The translations under genes were made by a program, and so were the position numbers. Below, piece by piece: positions 1 to 5,492 of a stretch of DNA of 5,732 nucleotides. The stretch covers positions 1 through 5,732 of the forward strand of contig DASPJL010000175.1 in NCBI GenBank assembly GCA_035628645.1, written 5' to 3'. Origin of the DNA: DASPJL01 sp035628645. GTDB lineage: Bacteria; Bacteroidota; Bacteroidia; Cytophagales; Cyclobacteriaceae. The notes beneath the pieces were generated by a model, which was not told where the DNA came from, ran no database searches, and saw only the letters and a program-made list of their open reading frames with translations. Numbering within the stretch: position 1 is the first letter of the stretch; each line of letters opens with the position of its first letter.

Positions 1-348
1 GCGGCATACGTGGACTGGGATGTTCCTTGGAATTTCAGTATTAATTATGTGATGTCCTATGCAAAAAGAGGTCTTGCAAAATCTACTTATACCAATAACC
101 TGAGTTTTAACGGAGACATCAGTCTCACCAAAAAATGGAAAGCCAGCTTTACCTCAGCCTATGATTTTGATCAGAAGGGGTTTTCAGATGTTACTACTTT
201 CAGTATTATAAGGGACTTGCATTGCTGGGAGTTAAATGTAAATTGGTCACCTTTCGGCCCGAGAGCCTATTATAATATTGAGCTTCATGTCAAATCGGCG
301 ATACTTAAGGATTTAAAGCTTACAAGAAAGCGAAATATGATCTATTAG
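1..348 (+). CDS. lptD: LPS-assembly protein LptD, C-terminal fragment (5' end outside window)
   Basis: The reading frame is open from base 1 to a TAG at 346-348, so this is the last 115 or so residues of a longer protein. What is visible is alternating, aromatic-rich beta-strand sequence typical of an outer-membrane barrel. It ends with a characteristic tail: IRDLHCWE, then W-x-PFG, then a VKSAILKDLKL-like strand and a basic end (TRKR). I recognise this tail from Bacteroidota LptD/OstA-like proteins, which insert lipopolysaccharide into the outer leaflet of the outer membrane together with an LptE partner. The family is usually over 800 residues, so nearly all of the protein, including the periplasmic domain, lies upstream. 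The GTG at 10 is internal and not a start. The assignment rests on recalled similarity of the tail only; another large outer-membrane barrel is the alternative. Confidence 0.72.
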   Translation, partial: AAYVDWDVPWNFSINYVMSYAKRGLAKSTYTNNLSFNGDISLTKKWKASFTSAYDFDQKGFSDVTTFSIIRDLHCWELNVNWSPFGPRAYYNIELHVKSAILKDLKLTRKRNMIY

Positions 349-352
349 GGTT

Positions 353-436
353 GGAAGTAGGAAGTTGGAAGCTCGAAGTTTTGTCCATCGTGTTTACAAA
401 TTTTTTTATACTTCCATCTTTCCGCTTCAATCTTCC
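353..436. repeat. Heptad-periodic inverted repeat downstream of lptD
   Basis: The left arm (353-380) is four consecutive 7-base units of consensus GGAAGNN. The right arm (409-436) is four units of the same consensus on the opposite strand, read from 436 down to 409. The arms can pair as a long imperfect hairpin with about four or five matches per heptad. The 28-base spacer contains a run of seven T (401-407). It starts 4 bases after the lptD stop codon. It could act as a transcription end or mRNA-stabilising structure, or be one member of a dispersed repeat family; its role is not known. Confidence 0.7.
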
Positions 437-494
437 CACTAAATACTTTTAGCTGTTCCTTTGCTTTGACCTGTTTTATTTTTTCATTTGCTAA

Positions 495-1067
495 ATGGAA
501 GAATTAATAAGATGTCCCTGGGCAGAGAAAGGCGATAAGGATTATATAAAGTACCATGACGAGGAGTGGGGTGTTCCGGTCCATAATGATCAAAAACATT
601 TTGAATTTTTGATTCTTGAATCAGCACAGGCAGGGCTGAGCTGGAGCACAGTTCTGAAAAAGAGAGAAGGGTATAGAAGGGCTTTTTCAGATTTTGATGT
701 AGAGAAAGTGGCCTTGTTCACCCCTGAGAAGATTGAAGAGTTGGTATTGAATCCTGAAATAATAAGAAACAGAGCAAAAATAGCGGCAGCAGTAAATAAT
801 GCCGTTCAATTTATAAAAGTACAAAAAGAGTTTGGGAGCTTCGATCGCTATGTATGGTCTTTTGTGCAAAATAAAAGCATCGTCAATACATGGAATACTT
901 CAAAGCAAATTCCCGCTACCTCCCCCGAATCTGATGCTTTAAGTAGGGATTTAAAGTTGCGAGGCTTTAAATTTTTAGGAAGCACCGTCATTTATGCACA
1001 TATGCAGGCCACAGGCTTAATCAATGACCATATGCCTAATTGTTTCAGGTATAAAGAATTGACTTAA
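495..1067 (+). CDS. tag: DNA-3-methyladenine glycosylase I (Tag)
   Basis: This 190-residue protein matches the length and whole sequence pattern of Tag, the cytoplasmic base-excision repair enzyme that removes 3-methyladenine from alkylated DNA by cleaving the N-glycosidic bond. The four zinc-snap ligands of the E. coli enzyme are present: Cys7 (RCPW) and His21 (YHDEEWG) near the N-terminus, His179 and Cys183 (HMPNC) near the C-terminus. The region LESAQAGLSW (41-50) carries Glu42, equivalent to E. coli Glu38, and Trp50, equivalent to Trp46 in the base-binding pocket. SDALSRDLKLRGFKFLG and the NDH motif near the C-terminus are also family hallmarks. The ATG at 495 places Cys7 at the expected distance from the start. 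No strong ribosome-binding site is visible, as is normal in Bacteroidota. It appears to be a single gene, intact and probably functional. Confidence 0.96.
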   Translation: MEELIRCPWAEKGDKDYIKYHDEEWGVPVHNDQKHFEFLILESAQAGLSWSTVLKKREGYRRAFSDFDVEKVALFTPEKIEELVLNPEIIRNRAKIAAAVNNAVQFIKVQKEFGSFDRYVWSFVQNKSIVNTWNTSKQIPATSPESDALSRDLKLRGFKFLGSTVIYAHMQATGLINDHMPNCFRYKELT

Positions 1068-1093
1068 AAATATTTATTTAATGACGTAGGGGA

Positions 1094-1125
1094 ACCTGCC
1101 TTAAGTAATTGTATTATAGGCGGGT
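1094..1125 (+). terminator. Possible hairpin after tag
   Basis: ACCTGCC at 1094-1100 can pair with GGCGGGT at 1119-1125 (seven pairs, one of them G-U) around an 18-base AT-rich loop, starting 27 bases after the tag stop codon. No T run follows directly; the nearest is at about 1147. It may be a weak or factor-dependent transcript end, or chance. Apart from this, 1068-1263 shows only an 8-base inverted repeat just upstream of the next gene. Confidence 0.25.
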
Positions 1126-1263
1126 CAGGCGTTGTTTCGGCATAAACGTTTCTTTTTTAATTATATTTTAAAAAACAGGCTCCTTTTGTAGCACAATGAT
1201 TGCTATGATCGTAATGACTATAAAATCAAGATAAAATAGGAAACAGTTAAATTACGATTGTGT

Positions 1264-1770
1264 ATGAAAATAAAGTTACGTTTTAGGTTTCTGTTAATTT
1301 TTCTTTTGTTGGGTTTGGGGCTTGTTTCCTGTGCAGAAAATGACATTGATACAGCACTTGATGATACACCCACAGTAACTCCCGAATATGGCCCTAATTT
1401 TAAATTTTATACGGATTCAAATTTATTCCTTAAGGAGCAATCCTTAAGAACATCTACTCATAATGCTCCCTTTACAATTAAAGAGGTAAAAAAAGTTAAT
1501 GAGAATTTAAAAATAACAGTGAATTACCAGGGAGGCTGCAGCGATCATTCTTTTGATGTGGTATGGGACGGAGTAATTAATCTTTCAAAACAAAAAAAGG
1601 TTAATTTAATTGTGAAACATGTTGGAAATGATCAATGTAAAACTTTAGTTTCTGATACAATTGTAATAAATTTAAACAAGTATTTTAATAACCTTATTGA
1701 GATTAACAATACGCTTTTTAATGTGTCGAATGGGTCTTCAATTCAAGAGGTTAATTCGGAGGTCAATTGA
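1264..1770 (+). CDS. Small secreted lipoprotein of unknown function
   Basis: From the ATG at 1264 this is 168 residues. A TTG at 1258 would add only two residues and is less likely. The N-terminus is a lipoprotein signal: basic MKIKLRFR, a leucine-rich core, and a lipobox LVSC with Cys23 as the lipidated residue. The mature protein begins AENDID, and acidic residues just after the cysteine resemble the surface-export signal of some Bacteroidota lipoproteins, so it may be surface exposed. After a Thr/Pro-rich linker there is a compact beta-rich domain from about residue 65 on, with GGCxxH (Cys92, His95), a VVWDG strand, then His119 and Cys125 (HVGNDQC). Cys92 and Cys125 could form a disulphide, or with the histidines bind a metal. 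I recall similar GGC/H...H/C domains in unnamed Bacteroidota lipoproteins but cannot assign a function. It lies 51 bases upstream of the sigma-factor gene on the same strand and could share its transcript. Confidence 0.82.
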   Translation: MKIKLRFRFLLIFLLLGLGLVSCAENDIDTALDDTPTVTPEYGPNFKFYTDSNLFLKEQSLRTSTHNAPFTIKEVKKVNENLKITVNYQGGCSDHSFDVVWDGVINLSKQKKVNLIVKHVGNDQCKTLVSDTIVINLNKYFNNLIEINNTLFNVSNGSSIQEVNSEVN

Positions 1771-1821
1771 ATTAGAATTTAATTTTTTTTCACTAATTAA
1801 ATATTTACGATAGATAATAAA

Positions 1822-2427
1822 GTGGCCCATTCTGCAGGAGACATAGATGAACAAACTCTTCTTGGCTGTATCAAGAAAAACAGGAAGTGTCAGGAAAAAC
1901 TCTACAAGCAGTTTTACGGATACGGAATGAGCATTGGGCTGAGGTATACAAATTCAAGAGATGAAGCAAAGGAAATTATAAATGATGCATTTGTAAAGAT
2001 TTTTGCCTCCATCGAAAAATATGATTCGAAGCAATCTTTTAAAGCCTGGATACGGAGGATAATAATAAATACTTCAATAGATCATTACCGAAGAGAACTG
2101 AAGCATCAAAACCACCTGGACCTGGATACTCAGGTAGTTCAGGATTTGAACACTGAGGCGATAGACCAACTGGCATTTGAAGATATCGTGAAGCTTTTAA
2201 ATCAACTTCCTGAGTTTTACAGAATCACCTTTAACCTTTATGAGATCGAAGGTTATTCACATGATGAAATCTCGGAAGTATTAAACATAACGCCCAGTTC
2301 TTCACGGGTATATTTGATGAGAGCTAAAAAAAGACTAAGAGAATTATTTCAAAAATATTATAGTACAAACGACAGGATGATTTCTTCATCGGCAGATCAT
2401 GTAGTGATGAGGGAATCAATAATTTAA
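1822..2427 (+). CDS. ECF-type RNA polymerase sigma factor (sigma-70 family)
   Basis: This 201-residue protein has the two-domain ECF layout. The sigma-2 region (about 24-92) includes the core-binding and -10-recognition helices, DEAKEIINDAFVKIF and SFKAWIRRIIINTSIDHYRR. A short linker is followed by sigma-4 (about 120-176), with the helix-turn-helix YSHDEISEVLNITPSSSRVYLMRAKKRLR region that reads the -35 element. It would direct RNA polymerase to a small set of promoters. The chosen start is GTG at 1822. A stop codon lies in frame at 1798-1800 with no ATG between, and the first internal ATG (1927, residue 36) would remove the start of sigma-2. The gene ends 6 bases before the membrane-protein gene, so the two are surely co-transcribed. 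Its activity is probably controlled by that protein. The target promoters cannot be read from this window. The last 20 residues or so are a non-conserved tail. Confidence 0.93.
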   Translation: MAHSAGDIDEQTLLGCIKKNRKCQEKLYKQFYGYGMSIGLRYTNSRDEAKEIINDAFVKIFASIEKYDSKQSFKAWIRRIIINTSIDHYRRELKHQNHLDLDTQVVQDLNTEAIDQLAFEDIVKLLNQLPEFYRITFNLYEIEGYSHDEISEVLNITPSSSRVYLMRAKKRLRELFQKYYSTNDRMISSSADHVVMRESII

Positions 2428-2433
2428 GTACTT

Positions 2434-3573
2434 ATGGAGGAAAAATTTGATAAAGCATTAGCTGCCAAGATAAGGGCACTGGCTGAAGAAAGCGAATATG
2501 AGCCTTATGAAATAGGGGCATGGGAGAGTTTTGAAGCAAAAACTTTCGGTTCGGGAAATCATTTATTCAGGTTTCTTTGGATCGGTCTAGCTGCTAGTTT
2601 CTTGATGGCAATGTCCGTAAATACCATATATAATACCACCAATTTTAAAGACCTTAACTCCTCGTCTTTTTCCTTCCAGATACCTGAAGTTGATAATTAT
2701 TCCATAGAGGAGAATAATAAGGTAGACTTTGAAAACGCAACTGCTCATAAAAATTCATCTATAAATACTTCTTTTGTTTCTTCTCCGGAAAAAGGAAATA
2801 CAAAAAATATTAAACTTGTGAGTTATAGCACTTCTAAGCAAAGATTTTTTAGATCCAATTTTCAACGCTTTTCATTTTTTCCTGATCTTATCAATTCAGA
2901 AAATTATTCACGAGAGGATCAAATGATTAAGTACTCCAGTGGATTCATCCCCTATCCTGAAACCCCTCAAGAAATGAAGAAGAAAGGAAAAGAAATGAAT
3001 CAAAGGCAAATTAAGGTGGGTGTTGTGTTGGCATCTTCTTTAAATTCCATTGATATGAATAAAAGCGGATGCAATATAGGAGCTGGGTTAATGGCTGATG
3101 TTCCTTTATTAAAAGGCATTTCGTTGAATACAGGATTGATATTAAATGCCCAAAGAATAAAATTTGAATCATCCAGGGCTGGAAAAAACGTAGAAACCAA
3201 TGGTAAGATGGTAAGTGTGGATCTGCCTGTTAATTTAAAGTATAATGTATGCTCCAAACATGATCAGCAATTTTTTGTATCTGCCGGAATTTCTTCACTT
3301 GCTTATGTTAAGGAAGAATTCACTGATCAGGGAAATATTATTGAAGGCAGTGAAGGTTCGGAAGATAAAAGTGATGAATCCTTTAGTGGTCTGGATTTGG
3401 CAAAGTTCATGAACCTATCCATGGGAGTTGAAATTCCATTAGAAAGGCAATTCTCGTTACTTATCGAACCATACTTAAAATATCCTTTAGGTAACAGCAC
3501 CAGCAGGGAGATTAAATATGCTTCGGCAGGATTAAGCTTACGACTAAACATGGGCTTAGCGCTTTTGAATTAA
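2434..3573 (+). CDS. Putative membrane anti-sigma-like protein with C-terminal beta-barrel-like domain
   Basis: The 379-residue protein has three parts. Residues 1-43 are a charged cytoplasmic segment with a conserved-looking YEPYEIGAWESFEAK motif. Residues 44-66 (LFRFLWIGLAASFLMAMSV) form one membrane helix. After a Ser/Asn-rich linker (67-190), residues 191-375 are beta-strand-rich. They read like an outer-membrane beta-barrel domain of the PF13568 (OMP_b-brl_2) kind, with KVGVVLASSLN, GAGLMADVPL, SLNTGLIL, VSVDLPVNLKY, QQFFVSAGISSLAYV and LLIEPYLKYPLG. An acidic Ser/Glu/Asp insert (303-318) sits in one predicted loop. Cys213 and Cys273 lie in the barrel part. There is no cleavable signal peptide at the N-terminus. 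Because the gene follows the sigma gene by 6 bases, the short N-terminus is the natural candidate to bind and hold that sigma factor, with the C-terminal part sensing the envelope. That role is inference from position and topology. It is not a FecR-type anti-sigma by sequence as far as I can see. Confidence 0.8.
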   Translation: MEEKFDKALAAKIRALAEESEYEPYEIGAWESFEAKTFGSGNHLFRFLWIGLAASFLMAMSVNTIYNTTNFKDLNSSSFSFQIPEVDNYSIEENNKVDFENATAHKNSSINTSFVSSPEKGNTKNIKLVSYSTSKQRFFRSNFQRFSFFPDLINSENYSREDQMIKYSSGFIPYPETPQEMKKKGKEMNQRQIKVGVVLASSLNSIDMNKSGCNIGAGLMADVPLLKGISLNTGLILNAQRIKFESSRAGKNVETNGKMVSVDLPVNLKYNVCSKHDQQFFVSAGISSLAYVKEEFTDQGNIIEGSEGSEDKSDESFSGLDLAKFMNLSMGVEIPLERQFSLLIEPYLKYPLGNSTSREIKYASAGLSLRLNMGLALLN

Positions 3574-3663
3574 ACAATCTGATTTTTATCCAAGCTTGAT
3601 TTTTGAGGGAAATTATTATTATTTTCACGACAGTTCTCAAATTTTTTGGAACTGGATAAAGGT

Positions 3664-3692
3664 TTGCCAAAATGTTTTAAGCATTTAGGCAA
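3664..3692 (+). terminator. Hairpin, possible terminator of the sigma operon
   Basis: TTGCCAAAATG (3664-3674) pairs with CATTTAGGCAA (3682-3692) in 10 of 11 positions, with a single A-A mismatch and a 7-base loop. It lies 90 bases after the stop of the barrel gene and 60 bases before the transporter start. The T-rich stretch after it (3696-3699) is short, so termination would be inefficient. A second, smaller inverted repeat, CAGTTC (3631-3636) with GAACTG (3649-3654), lies just upstream. Confidence 0.4.
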
Positions 3693-3752
3693 TAATTTTA
3701 CTGCTAATTCTTTCCTTGTGATCTTAAACCTGTTATTTTTAACAAAATTTGT

Positions 3753-5093
3753 ATGGAAAAAAATAACAAGAAGATCATTAATGCCTGGTGTACGTATGAT
3801 TGGGCAAATTCAGTATATTCCCTTGTAATCACTTCTACCATTTTTCCTATCTATTACAATGCCGTCACCTCAACCCCTGCTACTGACGACAAGGATTATG
3901 TGAATTTCTTTGGGTTTGAAATTGTAAACACTGTCCTTTATTCTTATTCTCTGTCCTTTTCTTTTTTAATTATTGCATTAATTTCTCCGCTTTTGTCAGG
4001 GATTGCTGATTATTCCCATAGAAAAAAAGACTTTTTAAAGTTTTTTGCCTGGATGGGAGCAATTGCTTGTATGGGGTTATATTTCTTTGATAAGGAAACA
4101 CTCGAGTTTGGAATTTTTTGTATGATTTTGGGCAGCATGGGTTATGCCGGAAGTTTGATATTTTACGATGCTTATCTTCCTGAAATAGCTACCCCTGATA
4201 AATACGATATAGTAAGCGCAAAAGGATACTCAATGGGCTATATTGGCGGGGTAATATTAATGGTAATAAACCTGGTCATGATTCAAATGCCTACCTTTTT
4301 TGGGTTTCCTGAAAATAGTACAGAACCTGTTAAGCTTTCATTCCTGATGGTAGGCGTATGGTGGATCGTATTTTCTATACTTAGCTTTAGGAACTTACCT
4401 TCGGGTGTATCTGCAAAAGACAGAGAAGAAAACATCCTGAAAAAAGGATACCTTGAAATTATTAAGGTATTAAAAAGTCTTAAAGGACTTTCTATCCTAA
4501 AACTTTTTCTTATTTCCTTTTTCTTTTACAATATGGGTGTGCAGACGGTGATGTATTTGGCTGCCACCTTTGGGGAAAAAGAACTCCATCTTCCGGCAGG
4601 TCAATTAATGGCAACCATTTTAATTATTCAGCTTGTAGGAATTTTAGGTTCCTATACTTTTGCGTTCCTTTCTAAAAAGAAAGGCAACAAATTTTCACTT
4701 TTGATTATGCTTTTAATCTGGATTGCGGTCTGTATCGGAGCCTATTTTATATTGAATGCCCAACATTTCTTTTTTCTTGCTTTTATTGTCGGACTAGTAA
4801 TGGGAGGGATTCAATCGCTTTCACGTGCGACCTATTCTAAATTAATTCCGGAAAACACCATTGATACTGCTTCATACTTCAGTTTTTATAATGTTACCTT
4901 TTATTTATCAGTGGTTTGCGGAACATTTGCCTATGGGCTTATAGAGCAGATAACCGGAAGCATGAGAAACAGTACTTTTGTTTTAGCAGTATTTTTTGCT
5001 ATCGGGCTTGGATTTTTGCTATTAGTGAAGATACCTTTGCACAAAGGATATAAAAAGAAGGTTGCTTTAGGCGCCTTAGAAGTGATAGAATAA
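3753..5093 (+). CDS. Major facilitator transporter, UMF1/Atg22-like family
   Basis: This is a 446-residue integral inner-membrane protein with about 12 hydrophobic helices (roughly 21-38, 62-85, 95-112, 118-139, 158-178, 196-212, 247-270, 284-306, 315-335, 338-352, 375-396, 408-427). Hallmarks of the UMF1 (unknown major facilitator 1) / Atg22-like group are visible: YDWANS (15-20) before the first helix, SGIADYSHRKK (82-92) in the A-motif loop, FYDAYLPEIA (138-146 region), and GGIQSLSRATYSKLIP (351-366) in the second half. In yeast the relative Atg22 exports amino acids from the vacuole. For bacterial members the substrate is not established, and nothing here fixes it. The ATG at 3753 is the first in frame and puts YDWANS at its usual place. 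The last codon is 3 bases from the tRNA gene, and a promoter-like site for the tRNA lies inside its 3' end. The gene looks intact. Confidence 0.93.
   Translation: MEKNNKKIINAWCTYDWANSVYSLVITSTIFPIYYNAVTSTPATDDKDYVNFFGFEIVNTVLYSYSLSFSFLIIALISPLLSGIADYSHRKKDFLKFFAWMGAIACMGLYFFDKETLEFGIFCMILGSMGYAGSLIFYDAYLPEIATPDKYDIVSAKGYSMGYIGGVILMVINLVMIQMPTFFGFPENSTEPVKLSFLMVGVWWIVFSILSFRNLPSGVSAKDREENILKKGYLEIIKVLKSLKGLSILKLFLISFFFYNMGVQTVMYLAATFGEKELHLPAGQLMATILIIQLVGILGSYTFAFLSKKKGNKFSLLIMLLIWIAVCIGAYFILNAQHFFFLAFIVGLVMGGIQSLSRATYSKLIPENTIDTASYFSFYNVTFYLSVVCGTFAYGLIEQITGSMRNSTFVLAVFFAIGLGFLLLVKIPLHKGYKKKVALGALEVIE
5008..5039 (+). promoter_or_regulatory. Candidate Bacteroidota promoter for the tRNA
   Basis: TTG at 5008-5010 and TACCTTTG at 5032-5039 are separated by 21 bases. 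This matches the Bacteroidota housekeeping pattern (TTG, 17-23 bases, TAnnTTTG) at every defined position. Transcription would begin near 5045, giving a leader of about 50 bases before the tRNA. The site lies inside the end of the transporter coding sequence, which makes sense because the tRNA starts 3 bases after that gene. Confidence 0.5.
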
Positions 5094-5096
5094 TTA

Positions 5097-5171
5097 GGGA
5101 TATTAGCTCAGTTGGTTTAGAGCGCTACCTCGACAAGGTAGAGGTCACTGGTTCGAACCCAGTATGTCCCA
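5097..5171 (+). tRNA. tRNA-Val (anticodon GAC)
   Basis: The 75-base cloverleaf folds completely. The acceptor stem GGGATAT pairs with ATGTCCC (one T-G pair). The D stem is GCTC/GAGC with a 10-base loop containing GG. The anticodon stem is CTACC/GGTAG with loop TCGACAA, a five-base variable region follows, and the T stem is ACTGG/CCAGT with loop TTCGAAC. The anticodon at 5132-5134 is GAC, reading GUC and GUU valine codons, and the discriminator base A73 suits valine. CCA is not encoded and must be added after transcription. The base before the anticodon (position 33, base 5131) is C rather than the near-universal U. Six T bases at 5173-5178 follow directly and may serve in termination. The gene starts 3 bases after the transporter stop codon. 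Confidence 0.93.
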
Positions 5172-5263
5172 CTTTTTTAACTTTCCATAGTTATGTCTTT
5201 TGAAATATCTGGCCGAATATTAATTATTAGAACCTTATTTATTCTAATTCAAACATTTCACAA

Positions 5264-5286
5264 AACTTAGTATGTCTCACTTTTTT
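5264..5286 (+). repeat. Imperfect copy of the tRNA 3' end
   Basis: This 23-base stretch matches 5156-5178 (T-loop end, T-stem, acceptor strand, discriminator base and T run of the tRNA) at 20 of 23 positions, at an offset of exactly 108 bases. Seventeen bases are outside the T run, and all three differences are C in the tRNA and T in the copy (5159/5267, 5160/5268, 5169/5277). Repeats of tRNA 3' ends are the usual trace of integration by tyrosine recombinases, but only 85 bases lie between the copies and no integrase is visible. A scar after element loss, or a simple local duplication, are both possible. Confidence 0.55.
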
Positions 5287-5410
5287 TTAAAATTCTGAGA
5301 TTTCTTTATTCCCTGGACACAGCCTTTTTTATTCTTATATTTCGTTTTTTTAAGCTTCCTTAATAAACCTGAGTTCGATTAATAATTAGGTTAAAGTTGT
5401 CTAAAATAAA

Positions 5411-5444
5411 TTGGTTTTTAAATAAAATAAGTCATGTTTATTTG
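5411..5444 (+). promoter_or_regulatory. Possible promoter of the transposase
   Basis: TTG at 5411-5413 and TTTATTTG at 5437-5444 are spaced by 23 bases. The downstream box differs from TAnnTTTG at one of its six defined positions, and the spacing is at the upper limit. Transcription would start near 5450, inside the loop region of the inverted repeat that covers the start codon, so this transcript would lack the left arm of that repeat. Confidence 0.3.
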
Positions 5445-5492
5445 CTATATTAAGATGGTCTAAATCAATCATATAGCTACTAAAACATGACT
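5430..5492 (+). promoter_or_regulatory. Nested inverted repeat covering the transposase start codon
   Basis: The outer arms AGTCATGTTT (5430-5439) and AAACATGACT (5483-5492) are perfect 10-base complements, and the right arm contains the ATG at 5487-5489. Inside them GCTATAT (5444-5450) pairs perfectly with ATATAGC (5471-5477), leaving a 20-base loop and a 4-by-5 internal loop. An RNA read through from upstream could fold so that the start codon is buried. IS10 and IS50 are known to block translation of read-through transposase RNA in this way; applying that here is inference. Confidence 0.5.

Larger units (their letters stand above)
5172..5486. other. Non-coding stretch between the tRNA and the transposase
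   Basis: These 315 bases are very AT-rich and hold no convincing gene on either strand. They contain the T run after the tRNA, a 7-base hairpin (ATTAGAA 5226-5232 with TTCTAAT 5242-5248), the second copy of the tRNA 3' end (5264-5286), a small inverted repeat AACCT/AGGTT (5366-5370, 5388-5392), and the start of the insertion sequence. GTCTAAA occurs at both 5398 and 5457. Confidence 0.7.

Noticed and set aside
687..869. Reverse-strand 60-codon reading frame inside tag
   Set aside because: It lies opposite a well-conserved gene, matches nothing recognisable and has no start context; it is a shadow.
1770..1798. AATTAG/CTAATT pair between the lipoprotein and sigma genes as a terminator
   Set aside because: Only six AT-rich pairs with the T run in the loop rather than after the stem, so it cannot act as a classical terminator.
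3000..3257. Reverse-strand 85-codon reading frame inside the barrel-domain gene
   Set aside because: Opposite a clear coding frame with strand-alternating beta sequence; no recognisable domain.
3327..3551. Reverse-strand 74-codon reading frame near the end of the barrel-domain gene
   Set aside because: Shadow of the coding frame on the other strand, with no known motif.
3716..3751. Promoter-like TTG and AAAATTTG before the transporter gene
   Set aside because: The spacing is 25 bases, the box lacks its first T, and it ends one base before the ATG, so transcription would start inside the coding sequence.
3646..3828. Forward 60-codon reading frame before and into the transporter gene
   Set aside because: It begins with a non-ATG codon, overlaps the real transporter start in another frame, covers a hairpin, and has no recognisable sequence.
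5226..5248. ATTAGAA/TTCTAAT hairpin as the tRNA terminator
   Set aside because: The stem is AT-rich and no T run follows it; the T run directly after the tRNA is a better candidate.
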